From an uncultured Lachnospiraceae bacterium (GTDB lineage: Bacteria > Bacillota > Clostridia > Lachnospirales > Lachnospiraceae): DNA of 23,418 bases. Where the stretch lies: assembly GCA_910586275.1 (NCBI GenBank), contig CAJUIM010000052.1, positions 1-23,418 on the forward strand, written 5' to 3'. The position numbers and the translations under genes are program-made. Under the pieces are notes generated by a model. The model had not been told where the DNA came from. It saw only the letters and a program-made list of their open reading frames with translations, and ran no database searches. Of the stretch, positions 6,586 to 14,350 are shown in pieces. Numbering within the stretch: position 1 is the first letter of the stretch; each line of letters starts with the position of its first letter.

Positions 6586-7974
6586 TTATCTGATGCAGAG
6601 GCTGTCAGACATGACGCAGCGTCTTCTCTTTGTGAAAGCACTGGCACTGGTCAGGCCTTCCCCTGTCCTGCTGGCGATGGTAAAGGTACAGTAGCCTTCG
6701 CCGCCGAAGCCCAAAGCCGCATAGGAAGGTGCGTTCTTTACGAGGATTGCGGTATCAATCGCTTTTGCATACTTTGTAATATTGTCCACGTTCTTGGAAT
6801 GGATGTGCGCCGAATGCCTGTTGCCATGCTCCAGCCACACTGCTTTTTCCACCGCATCGTCAAAATCTTTTGCCCTTACCATACCGAGGATCGGCATCAT
6901 CAGTTCCTCGGAAATCAGGGGATGTTCTTTCTCTCCCTCAAATACGATGCATCTGATATTGTCCGGCACTTCTACCCCGATCATGGCAAGCAGTGCCTTT
7001 GCGCTTCTGCCCACGCATTTCCGGTTCAGCCCCTTCGGCGTCAGTACTACGCCCGTCAGTTTATCCTGCTCTTCTTTGCTGATATGGTAGCAGCCTTGTT
7101 CGCTGACCATGTAATGCATCAGTTCGTCAGCCACGCTGTCCACCGCCACGATTTCCTTCTCCGCAATACAAGGCAGATTGTTGTCAAAGGTACATCCGTT
7201 TACAATATCTTCCGCCGCTTTCCTTATGTCCGCCGTTTCATCCACCAGAGCCGGCGGGTTTCCTGCCCCTGCACCGATTCCTCTTTTTCCGGAAGAAAGA
7301 ACTGCCGTTACCACGCCAGGGCCTCCGGTTGCCACCAGCAGCGAAATATCTTTATGTTTCATCATAATATTGCTTGTTTCCAATGTGGGTTTTTCCACCG
7401 TGCAGGCAATCACTTCCGGCCCGCCGGCTTCCACGGAAGCCTCATTTACCATATTGATGGCAAATATGGAAGTCATAATGGCTGCCGGATGGGGATTGAA
7501 CACCACCGTGTTGCCGCCTGCCAGCATGCCCATAGTATTGCATAAAATGGTTTCGGAAGGATTTGTACAGGGGGTAATTGCCCCGATTACTCCGAAAGGC
7601 CCCATTTCCACTAAAGTCAGTCCTCTGTCCCCCGACCATGCGGTAGTGGTAATGTCCTCCGTACCAGGTGTCCGTTCCGCCACCAAATGGTGTTTCAGTA
7701 TCTTATGCCCTACATTGCCCATGCCGGTTTCCTGCACGCCCATGCGGGCAATGACTTCTGCATTTTCTTTTGTCTTTCTCCTGATAATGGAGATAATCTT
7801 TTCCCTCTGATCCATGGACATAGCCTGCACTTTTTTCTGTGCCTGCTTAGCGGCTTCAATTGCTGCATTCATATCCTTGAATACGCCTCGGCTCCCTACC
7901 GGGTCGGCATCGATCTGAAGCCTTGCAACTACTTCTTTCACTACATCCTGTACCAATTGCTCATTTACTGCCAC
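6586..7974 (-). CDS. CoA-acylating aldehyde dehydrogenase (PduP/EutE-like) with encapsulation peptide
   Basis: A 462-residue aldehyde dehydrogenase of the acylating microcompartment family: aldehyde + CoA + NAD+ gives acyl-CoA + NADH. The catalytic cysteine is Cys269 in FDNNLPCIAEKE. Glycine-rich cofactor motifs include GPFGVIGAITPCTNP (about 125-139) and ATGGPGVV. Residues 1-20 (NEQLVQDVVKEVVARLQ) form the N-terminal encapsulation helix typical of PduP-like enzymes, with a short linker to the catalytic domain. It starts at a GTG (7974) with an AAGGG-type ribosome site; an in-frame ATG that would keep the helix is absent. It works with the alcohol dehydrogenase (NAD cycling) and PduL (CoA cycling). 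Its end lies 9 bp from the palindromic repeat array. Confidence 0.95.
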   Translation of the reverse strand: MAVNEQLVQDVVKEVVARLQIDADPVGSRGVFKDMNAAIEAAKQAQKKVQAMSMDQREKIISIIRRKTKENAEVIARMGVQETGMGNVGHKILKHHLVAERTPGTEDITTTAWSGDRGLTLVEMGPFGVIGAITPCTNPSETILCNTMGMLAGGNTVVFNPHPAAIMTSIFAINMVNEASVEAGGPEVIACTVEKPTLETSNIMMKHKDISLLVATGGPGVVTAVLSSGKRGIGAGAGNPPALVDETADIRKAAEDIVNGCTFDNNLPCIAEKEIVAVDSVADELMHYMVSEQGCYHISKEEQDKLTGVVLTPKGLNRKCVGRSAKALLAMIGVEVPDNIRCIVFEGEKEHPLISEELMMPILGMVRAKDFDDAVEKAVWLEHGNRHSAHIHSKNVDNITKYAKAIDTAILVKNAPSYAALGFGGEGYCTFTIASRTGEGLTSASAFTKRRRCVMSDSLCIR

Positions 7975-8007
7975 ATTCTCATCCCTTTCCTTTCACAATT
8001 CGTCTTG

Positions 8008-8044
8008 CCGGGATTGCTCTGTTTCCGATCTATGTAATTCCCGG
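8008..8044. other. Small inverted repeat between two operon genes
   Basis: CCGGGA (8008-8013) and TCCCGG (8039-8044) pair across a 25-base loop, in the 103-bp gap between the GlcG-like and aldehyde dehydrogenase genes. The stem is short and no U run follows on the minus strand. It may have no function, but it is the only structure visible in this gap. Confidence 0.3.
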
Positions 8045-8077
8045 AACTGCTTTCCGTCAGATCTGCATCTTGGCGGT

Positions 8078-8551
8078 TCAACGGAATATCTCCCTTCCGT
8101 AAGCGGCCAATGCCGTATCCTGCTCCAAAGTACCTCCGCTCACGCCCAAAGCACCCACTATTTTTCCGTTCCGTTCCAACACTTCTCCTCCGCCGAAAAT
8201 CACTATCCTGCCCTGATTGGTATTCTGTATGCCGTACAGCGGCTGGCCCGGCGCACTCAGCCTGCCCAGTTCCGCCGTGGACATTTTCAGCCCGGCGGAA
8301 GTGTATGCCTTGTTCAGCGCAATGTCGAAGCTGGCAATATAAGCATCGTCCATGCAATGAACCGCCACCGGTCTGGCCGCTTTATCCACGATCGCTATGA
8401 CCACCGGCAGTTTCATCTCCTTCGCTTTCCGCTCCACCTGCTCTGCAAGTCCTTTAGCCTCTTCCAACGTCAGCCCGGCTTCCGCCGCAGCCTCGCTCGC
8501 TGCCTGCGTGATAGCCTGCTCCACTATCTGACGGATTACCTGCTCATCCAT
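8078..8551 (-). CDS. GlcG/HbpS/PduO-C-like protein with encapsulation peptide
   Basis: A 157-residue protein of the GlcG/HbpS (former DUF336) family, also seen as the C-terminal domain of PduO. Visible family features are VVIAIVDKAARPVAVHCMDDA, the ALNKAYTSAGLKMST helix and the C-terminal GGGEVLERNGKIVGALGVSGG. PduO's N-terminal adenosyltransferase domain is absent. Residues 1-22 (MDEQVIRQIVEQAITQAAS) look like an encapsulation helix placed before the domain. Family members bind heme or related cofactors, but the role in microcompartments is not established. I chose the ATG at 8551, with AGGTGA 4 bases upstream, over an in-frame start at 8602 that would overlap the aldolase gene and add unrelated residues. 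Confidence 0.85.
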   Translation of the reverse strand: MDEQVIRQIVEQAITQAASEAAAEAGLTLEEAKGLAEQVERKAKEMKLPVVIAIVDKAARPVAVHCMDDAYIASFDIALNKAYTSAGLKMSTAELGRLSAPGQPLYGIQNTNQGRIVIFGGGEVLERNGKIVGALGVSGGTLEQDTALAAYGREIFR

Positions 8552-8591
8552 GGCATCACCTATGCCTTTCCGCTGCCCGCATCCGGATTGC

Positions 8592-9401
8592 TTATAACCC
8601 AAGCTGCTCCATTACCTTCTTTGTGATGGAAGCCACCAAATCCGCATCCGCATTGCCTGCTCCTCCATTGCCTGTCCCACAGGAACCGCCGCAGCTATGG
8701 CAGCTGGGTTTGCCTGCTTTTTTGTTCGGGCACAGGTCTGCGGGATGCTTTCCGGTCATGCCGAACTGTCTTCTGATTTCATACAGCCTTTCCACCTGTG
8801 CCGGTGACAGTTCCTTAGGACCGCCCAACACCTTGGACTGATATAACAGACGTGCATAGAATTCCACGGATTCCATCTTGTGATATGCGCTCAGGAGGGA
8901 GTCGGAATATGCCAATGCTCCGTGGTTTTCCAATAATACGGCATCGTAATACTGCAGATATTTGGAAACCGCATCCGGAATTTCATTGGTGGAAGGAGTG
9001 CCGTACTCGGCAATCGGCACACAGCCTAAGGAAATTACCGCTTCCGGCATAATCGGCTGCGTCAAAGGAATGCCTGCAATGGCAAAGCTGGTTGCATACA
9101 AAGGATGAGCGTGTACAACGGAACGTACATCCGGCCTTTCTTTATACACCCTCATATGCATCTTAATTTCGGATGAAGGGCGGAATCCTTTATTAGCCTG
9201 GATCACTTTCCCCTCCGCATCCACTTTGCAGATGTATTCCGGAGTCATAAAGCCCTTGCTTACCCCCGTAGGTGTGCATAAAAATTCGTTATCGCTTAAC
9301 TTAACCGAAAAATTACCGTCGTTAGATGCTACCATGCCGCGGTTATAAACCCTTTTTCCGATTTCGCACATTTCTTTTTTGATTTCATACTCATTCTGCA
9401 T
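8592..9401 (-). CDS. fucA: Class II (FucA/RhaD-like) sugar-phosphate aldolase with C-terminal encapsulation peptide
   Basis: A 269-residue aldolase of the AraD/FucA family that cleaves L-fuculose-1-phosphate (or a close relative such as rhamnulose-1-phosphate) to DHAP and L-lactaldehyde. Zinc-site residues by comparison with E. coli FucA are Glu78 (PSSEIKMH), His97 and His99 (VVHAHPL) and His160 (LENHGAL). The catalytic domain ends near residue 215. Beyond it lie four cysteines (Cys224, 234, 237, 241), a glycine-rich linker and the terminal helix DADLVASITKKVMEQLGL, a probable encapsulation peptide. It is the first gene of the operon, preceded by AAGGAGG and the strong promoter at 9463-9491. 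It sets the probable substrate of the whole compartment: lactaldehyde from 6-deoxyhexoses. Fucose and rhamnose cannot be told apart from sequence alone. Confidence 0.92.
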   Translation of the reverse strand: MQNEYEIKKEMCEIGKRVYNRGMVASNDGNFSVKLSDNEFLCTPTGVSKGFMTPEYICKVDAEGKVIQANKGFRPSSEIKMHMRVYKERPDVRSVVHAHPLYATSFAIAGIPLTQPIMPEAVISLGCVPIAEYGTPSTNEIPDAVSKYLQYYDAVLLENHGALAYSDSLLSAYHKMESVEFYARLLYQSKVLGGPKELSPAQVERLYEIRRQFGMTGKHPADLCPNKKAGKPSCHSCGGSCGTGNGGAGNADADLVASITKKVMEQLGL

Positions 9402-9462
9402 ATTATCCTTTTCCTCCTTGTTTTTATATGTATGATATTGGTTTCTTGTTGGTTATAGGCTC

Positions 9463-9491
9463 ATAATACCACATAAAATAACATTGGTCAA
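9463..9491 (-). promoter_or_regulatory. Sigma-A-type promoter of the microcompartment operon
   Basis: On the minus strand the -35 TTGACC (9486-9491) and -10 TATTAT (9463-9468) are separated by exactly 17 bases. Transcription should start near 9456, leaving a 5' leader of about 55 bases before the aldolase ATG at 9401. Both boxes lie in or at the edge of the palindrome at 9468-9507. Confidence 0.8.
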
Positions 9492-9507
9492 CTTGTTTTT
9501 ATGTGGT
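9468..9507. promoter_or_regulatory. Operator-like palindrome and T-rich repeats over the fucA promoter
   Basis: ACCACATAAAA (9468-9478) and TTTTATGTGGT (9497-9507) form a perfect 11-bp inverted repeat around the -35 box. The motif CTTGTTTTTATRTG occurs at 9492-9505 and again at 9417-9430 in the leader. Upstream, TTTTATTGTTG and TTTTTGTTTTA continue the T-rich pattern at about 11-bp spacing to 9528. A repressor bound here would block RNA polymerase. The regulator is not in the window; a DeoR-family sugar-phosphate repressor is a guess from the motif style. Confidence 0.65.
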
Positions 9508-9613
9508 TTTATTGTTGTTTTTGTTTTAGAGCCGAGGAACTTCGCCGCTTTCATTCCGCCAAGCATAAATGCCCTGAAACAGTGCGTAAAACGGCTGCAA
9601 AGCACGGCTTCCT

Positions 9614-10528
9614 TTATCCGGCAGCCGCCAGCAGAATCGGAACCGTAAACACACAGAGCACGGTAGTCAGGATAATGGCCGCACTGCATGTGCTTCCGTC
9701 AATCCCTTTCTGGTTCCCCAGAATCAGCGGCATATTGCCAATGGGCATCCCGAACATAATCATACAGACCGGAACCAATGCCCTGTCGTCCGTCACCAGC
9801 CTCAGTACCGGCAGCATAAGCAGCGGCAGCGCCAACAGCTTAACGGCGGCAAATACATACAGCCTTCCCTGTCCGAAGATTTTCCTCCAGTCGGCATGGG
9901 CCAGCGTATATCCCACCGCCACCAATGCCATAGGGGAAGTCACATTCCCCATATAAGTGATTGCCGTTTTTATGAAATCCGGAATCTGTATCCCGAAGAC
10001 AATGACGGCCAGTGCCGCCAAACCGGACACAGTGCCCGGATTCACCATCCCTTTTAAAGAGGCCAAGGAAAACTTCCCGTCCATCAGCGCAATTCCGTAA
10101 GTATAAAACACAATCGTATACACCAACATAAATTCCGTCACATAAACCACATACTCCGCCCCAAGGATGCTCGTCACTACCGGTATGCCGATAAATCCCA
10201 GATTGGAAAAGACAAACATCATCTGAAATATTTTTCTCTGTCCGCTGTCTTTGTCAAACAAAGGTGAAAAAAGCATCCCCACTAAAATGAAAACAAGAAA
10301 CATCCCGGCCGCAATCAGCCCTACCGTTCCCATGGTATCCAACGGAACCGCCCCCACCGCATTCGCCGCGCCGGAAAGGACCAGCAAAGGATTGAAGACA
10401 TTGACAATCATTTTAGACATCTGATGATTGGTATGCTCATCCATCATTCCTGTTTTTGTTACCAGATAACCGATACCGATCATAAGAAGAAGTGCCAGCA
10501 TCTGAAAAAACACCGTAAATATCGTCAT
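9614..10528 (-). CDS. AEC-family permease (auxin efflux carrier/malate permease-like)
   Basis: A 304-residue integral membrane protein with about ten hydrophobic segments, the normal length and layout for the AEC family (related to MleP/MdcF carriers of organic acids). It starts MTIFTVFFQMLALLLMIGIGYL, and Asn46-Pro47 in VNVFNPLLVLSG fits the conserved first-half motif. Substrates are unknown; export or uptake of an organic acid or other small anion across the cell membrane is plausible. GAGG lies 8-9 bases before the ATG. It starts 24 bp after the stop of the ABC exporter subunit and may be the last gene of that operon. A weak stem, GGCTGC (9593-9598) with GCAGCC (9621-9626), overlaps its 3' end. 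It lies upstream of the fucA promoter, so a link with the microcompartment's acid product is possible but unproven. Confidence 0.85.
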   Translation of the reverse strand: MTIFTVFFQMLALLLMIGIGYLVTKTGMMDEHTNHQMSKMIVNVFNPLLVLSGAANAVGAVPLDTMGTVGLIAAGMFLVFILVGMLFSPLFDKDSGQRKIFQMMFVFSNLGFIGIPVVTSILGAEYVVYVTEFMLVYTIVFYTYGIALMDGKFSLASLKGMVNPGTVSGLAALAVIVFGIQIPDFIKTAITYMGNVTSPMALVAVGYTLAHADWRKIFGQGRLYVFAAVKLLALPLLMLPVLRLVTDDRALVPVCMIMFGMPIGNMPLILGNQKGIDGSTCSAAIILTTVLCVFTVPILLAAAG

Positions 10529-10552
10529 CTTTTTTTCCTCACCATAATATAG

Positions 10553-12394
10553 TCACATGCCTTGCGGTTTTTCCTCCGGTTCCGGCATTTCCCCCGTCTG
10601 CGTCCGGTACATCCGCGCATACCGCCCGTTCCCCGCCATCAGTTCCTCATGGCTTCCCTTTTCCGCGATTTTTCCGTCTCCGATGAAAATAATGCAATCG
10701 GAATCCCGGATTGTGGAAAGACGGTGGGCAATAATGAACGACGTCCTGTTCTTACAGATCTCCAGCATAGCCCGCCGGATTTTCTGCTCGGTAACCGTAT
10801 CCACAGAGCTGGTAGCCTCATCCAGAATCAGGATGGGGGCATCGGCAAGCACTGCCCTCGCAATAGTAATCAGCTGACGCTCCCCTTGGGACAGTTCCAG
10901 CCCTCCCCGTTCCAGAACCGTCCCGTATCCCTCCGGAAGCCTTCCGATAAAACTGTCCGCTCCCGCCGTTTCCGCCGCTCTCCGTATCTGACCCATATCG
11001 GCCTGCGGATGCCCATAGCATATATTATCCCTTACCGACTGCGCGAATAAAGCCGTGTCCTGCAAAACCACGCCGAAAGCAGCCCGCAGATCCTGCATGC
11101 GGTAATCCCGCAGATCCTGCCCGTCCAGCAATATGCAGCCCTCTGTCACGTCATAAAACCGTGTCAGCAAATGAATCAGCGTAGTTTTCCCGGAACCGGT
11201 AGGCCCCACTATAGCCACCTGCGTTCCTGCCGGGATTTTCAGCGATATATCCTTCAGCACCTGCCGTTCCGGAGCATAGCCGAACCCCACATGGCAGAAT
11301 TCAATATTCCCCCGGGGATGGGACAGGCTCAAAGCCCCCTCCCGGTCCGCCGGCTCCGGCTGCTCATCCATAATCTCAAACACGCGTTCCGCCCCTGCCA
11401 CGGCTGTCTGAAAATTATTATAAATATTGGCAATTTCCACAAAAGGCCTTGTAAATTGGCGGACATACAGCAGAAAACTGGTGATCAGGCCGATATCGGA
11501 AATCGTTCCGTTCACGAACAGCACCCCGCTGAATACCGCAATGGCCACATAGCAAAGATTGTTGATCACGTTCATCAGCGGCATAAGATATCCCGACCAA
11601 ATCAGCGCACGCACGGATGTTTGGCACAGTTCTTTGTTTTTCTCCTCAAATTCATGCGCCATCTCCTCTTCCCTGCCGAAAGCCTTTATCATGGTCAGCC
11701 CGGAAATGCTCTCCTCCACTTGCCCGTTCAGTGCCCCAAGGCTTTTTTGCTGCTGCGCAAAAAGCTTCCTTGTATGCTTTGTCACGGTTTTGGTGAGGAA
11801 ATATATGGCCAAGACCCCGCACAAGGATACGGTCGTAAGAAGCGGGCTTAAAGCCACCATCATAATAAATATTCCCGTCACAGTGAATCCATAAGTCAGA
11901 AGCAGCGTCATGGAATTGGAAATCGTAGTGCTGATATTGTCCACGTCATTGGTCAGCCGGCTCATCAGTTCCCCATGCCGCTTCCGGTCAAAAAAAGAAA
12001 GGGGCAGCATCTTCATCCGGTCAAACAGCGTTTTCCTAATATAATGTATCATGCGCTGCCCAATGGCCGCCATAAAGAATGCCTGCAGGAACTTAACCAG
12101 CCAGTCACAAAAATAAATCCCTGCCAGCAGCAGCAATATCCATGCCACGCCATCCCCGCCGCTGATGGCTGTCACAGCCCTCCCCGTCATGTACGGAGAC
12201 AGGACAGACGCACCGGAAGCAAATGCGGACAGCAGCAATATCCATCCCAGACCTTTCCTTGTCCCTTTCGTCAGCTGCCAAAGCCGGCGCAGCGTCCCTT
12301 TCATATTCTTCGGCTTCACCACCACGCTTCCTCTTCCCGGCCGGGAAATTCCGTTTAAATTGGGAGGCGGCACGGCACCGTTTTTTTCAGCCAT
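10553..12394 (-). CDS. ABC exporter half-transporter, catalytic-site subunit (LmrD/BmrD-like)
   Basis: A 613-residue ABC exporter subunit with six membrane helices (about residues 45-330) fused to a nucleotide-binding domain. Walker A GPTGSGKT is at 397-404, the Q-loop Gln at 445, Walker B ILILDE at 521-526 with catalytic Glu526, and the H-loop His at 557. The signature is LSQGE (501-505) instead of LSGGQ. This is the pattern of the partner that supplies the consensus Walker B/H-loop in heterodimeric exporters such as LmrCD or TM287/288. I chose the ATG at 12394 (GGAGG 8 bases upstream), which overlaps the preceding gene's stop by 8 bp; an ATG at 12421 has no ribosome site. The likely role is export of drugs, lipids or peptides; the substrate is unknown. 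Confidence 0.9.
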   Translation of the reverse strand: MAEKNGAVPPPNLNGISRPGRGSVVVKPKNMKGTLRRLWQLTKGTRKGLGWILLLSAFASGASVLSPYMTGRAVTAISGGDGVAWILLLLAGIYFCDWLVKFLQAFFMAAIGQRMIHYIRKTLFDRMKMLPLSFFDRKRHGELMSRLTNDVDNISTTISNSMTLLLTYGFTVTGIFIMMVALSPLLTTVSLCGVLAIYFLTKTVTKHTRKLFAQQQKSLGALNGQVEESISGLTMIKAFGREEEMAHEFEEKNKELCQTSVRALIWSGYLMPLMNVINNLCYVAIAVFSGVLFVNGTISDIGLITSFLLYVRQFTRPFVEIANIYNNFQTAVAGAERVFEIMDEQPEPADREGALSLSHPRGNIEFCHVGFGYAPERQVLKDISLKIPAGTQVAIVGPTGSGKTTLIHLLTRFYDVTEGCILLDGQDLRDYRMQDLRAAFGVVLQDTALFAQSVRDNICYGHPQADMGQIRRAAETAGADSFIGRLPEGYGTVLERGGLELSQGERQLITIARAVLADAPILILDEATSSVDTVTEQKIRRAMLEICKNRTSFIIAHRLSTIRDSDCIIFIGDGKIAEKGSHEELMAGNGRYARMYRTQTGEMPEPEEKPQGM

Positions 12395-14102
12395 TTTCCC
12401 CACCTCCGATCTGTGACTCATAGATTTCCCGATAGGTCGGGCAAACCGCCAGCAATTCCTTATGGCTCCCGAAGCCTTGCACCCGTCCGTTATCCAGACA
12501 GAGAATACGATCCGTGCGCATAACGGCGGAAATCCGCTGACTGATTAAAAGCACCGTAGCATTCCCCGCCGTCTGCCGCAGTCTGTTCAGCACTTCGGAT
12601 TCCGTCCGGGCATCCAAGGCACTGGTGCAGTCGTCCAAAATTAAAATACGCGGTTTCCGCAGCAAGGCCCTGGCAAGGGAAAGCCGCTGCTTCTGCCCTC
12701 CGGAAAGATTCACCCCGCCCTGCCCGAGCAATGTATCATACCCGTGGGCCGTCTGCCGGATAAAATCATCGGCGCAGGCAGCTTTTGCCGCCGCCCGCAC
12801 TTCCTCCTCCCCGGCCTGCGCACAGCCCCAGCGCAGATTATCCGCAATTTTTCCGGAAAAAAGCAAAGCCTTCTGCGGTGCCACTGCAATGGCGGAACGC
12901 AGCAGCTTTGTGTCGATTTTCGTCACGTCGCATCCGTCCACCCATATTTTCCCTTCCGTGGCATCATAAAAACGCGGAATCAGGTTGACAAAGGATGTCT
13001 TTCCCGAACCGGTAGGCCCTATAATGCCCACGGTTTCCCCTTGGCAGATATGGACATCTATGTCCTGAAGGGATGCCTTCCCTGCACCCGCATATGAAAA
13101 GGATACATGTCCAAACCGGATATCCCCTTTGATTTCCGGCATCAGCGGATCCTCCGGCACGGACTGCGCCGGTTTTTCCTCCAGCACCTCCCGGATGCGC
13201 CCGGAAGATGCCGCTGCCCTGACCGCAGTGTTCAATGTATTGGAAATCATAGTGACCGCAAACAGCACCTGCGTCATATAATTGACGGAAGCCATCAGTC
13301 TTCCTATCTCCGAACTTTGCTGGTTTCTTGAAATCCAAAGCAGCAGAACGATGCCCATGTTCACCGTCAGGTTTACTAGCGGCGAGAAAACAGCCATTGC
13401 ACGCAGCGCCAAAGTATTGGCTGCCGCCAGCCCCAAAGAGGCCGCTTCAAATTTCCCCGTCTCTTCCTCTTCCGCATGGAAAGCCTTCACCACCCGGACC
13501 GAAGAGAGGAACTGCCTCGATACCCCATTGAGCCGGTCCAGCCTTTCCTGCACCGTGCCGAACCTAGGATATCCGATCCTCATATTCCCCATCACCAGCA
13601 ACGCTACCGTCAGCAGGATAACCGCCATCACCGGTGCCTGCTTGGGTGTCTGAATCATAAGCAGCGCTATCGCGCCGATACAGGTAATCGGCGCTTTTAC
13701 CATCATGCGCATCAGACTGTTTATGAAATCCTGTATCTGAGCCACATCATTTGTCATGCGGGTAATGATGGAAGCCGGCTGCAGCCGGTCAATATTTTCC
13801 AAAGAAAGCCGCTGCACATTCCGATACATATCCTGCCGCAGTTCCCTGCCTATTGTCTGGGAAGTACGGCTGGCAAAGCGGTTCCTCATCACAGCCGAAA
13901 ATGCCCCCGCCGCCGCTATCCCAAGCATAGCCGCCCCATAGGCCAGAATCTGTCCTATTCGGGCATTCCTAATGCCTCTGTCCACAATATAGGACATAAA
14001 CGTAGGCTGCAGCAAATCGGCCATGGCTTCCATCGTCAGAAAAAAAGTAGACAGCATAAAAATGCCAAGATGCCTCCGTATATATTTCCCAATCAGTCCC
14101 AT
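12387..14102 (-). CDS. ABC exporter half-transporter, degenerate-site subunit (LmrC/BmrC-like)
   Basis: A 571-residue membrane-fused ABC subunit. The transmembrane domain spans about residues 10-300. The nucleotide-binding domain has Walker A GPTGSGKT (362-369) and an intact signature LSGGQ (466-470), but Walker B reads ILILDD with Asp491 in place of the catalytic Glu, and the switch histidine is replaced by Gln522 (LISQRIS). Together with the LSQGE of its partner this gives one degenerate and one consensus ATP site, as in known heterodimeric exporters. It is the first gene of the pair, and its stop overlaps the partner's start (ATGGCTGA). It is transcribed divergently from the SGNH hydrolase gene. 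Confidence 0.92.
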   Translation of the reverse strand: MGLIGKYIRRHLGIFMLSTFFLTMEAMADLLQPTFMSYIVDRGIRNARIGQILAYGAAMLGIAAAGAFSAVMRNRFASRTSQTIGRELRQDMYRNVQRLSLENIDRLQPASIITRMTNDVAQIQDFINSLMRMMVKAPITCIGAIALLMIQTPKQAPVMAVILLTVALLVMGNMRIGYPRFGTVQERLDRLNGVSRQFLSSVRVVKAFHAEEEETGKFEAASLGLAAANTLALRAMAVFSPLVNLTVNMGIVLLLWISRNQQSSEIGRLMASVNYMTQVLFAVTMISNTLNTAVRAAASSGRIREVLEEKPAQSVPEDPLMPEIKGDIRFGHVSFSYAGAGKASLQDIDVHICQGETVGIIGPTGSGKTSFVNLIPRFYDATEGKIWVDGCDVTKIDTKLLRSAIAVAPQKALLFSGKIADNLRWGCAQAGEEEVRAAAKAACADDFIRQTAHGYDTLLGQGGVNLSGGQKQRLSLARALLRKPRILILDDCTSALDARTESEVLNRLRQTAGNATVLLISQRISAVMRTDRILCLDNGRVQGFGSHKELLAVCPTYREIYESQIGGGENG

Positions 14103-14187
14103 ATCCCATCTGCCTTTCCCTTGTTTTTACGTTCTCTCTGTTCGGGCTGCTCCCCGGCATTTCAAGACTTTGCCTCTCATTATAAAC

Positions 14188-14217
14188 AGTATAAATCCTG
14201 CGTGACGGAATGCGCAA
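14188..14217 (-). promoter_or_regulatory. Possible promoter of the ABC exporter operon
   Basis: On the minus strand TTGCGC (14212-14217) and TATACT (14188-14193) are 18 bases apart; a second -10-like TATAAT lies at 14179-14184. The 248-bp divergent region (14103-14350) contains no other gene. For the plus-strand hydrolase only a -10-like TATACT at 14294-14299 is visible, with no clear -35. Confidence 0.4.
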
Positions 14218-14350
14218 GCGTTTTATTTGAAGAATCCCGACGGAAAAATACAGGAAAGAAAAATTTCAATTTCTGTTTCTTGGCAGACTATGCTATACTT
14301 AGAACAGAACCGGCATGTTTGCTGCCATAAGAAAGGAGCATGGATATAAT

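Noticed and set aside
6463..7545. A 360-codon plus-strand frame starting in the 112-bp repeats
   Set aside because: It is antisense to the aldehyde dehydrogenase, begins in palindromic repeat sequence and lacks a ribosome site.
9593..9626. A terminator after the AEC permease
   Set aside because: The stem is 6 bp with a loop over 20 bases, half of it inside the coding sequence, and the T run is short. It is too weak to list as a feature.
14205..14230. A catabolite-responsive (cre) site in the ABC/SGNH divergent region
   Set aside because: Only the central AAGCG matches; the flanking half-sites do not fit the consensus.
13476..14330. A 284-codon plus-strand frame
   Set aside because: It is the antisense shadow of the ABC exporter gene; the composition is not protein-like.
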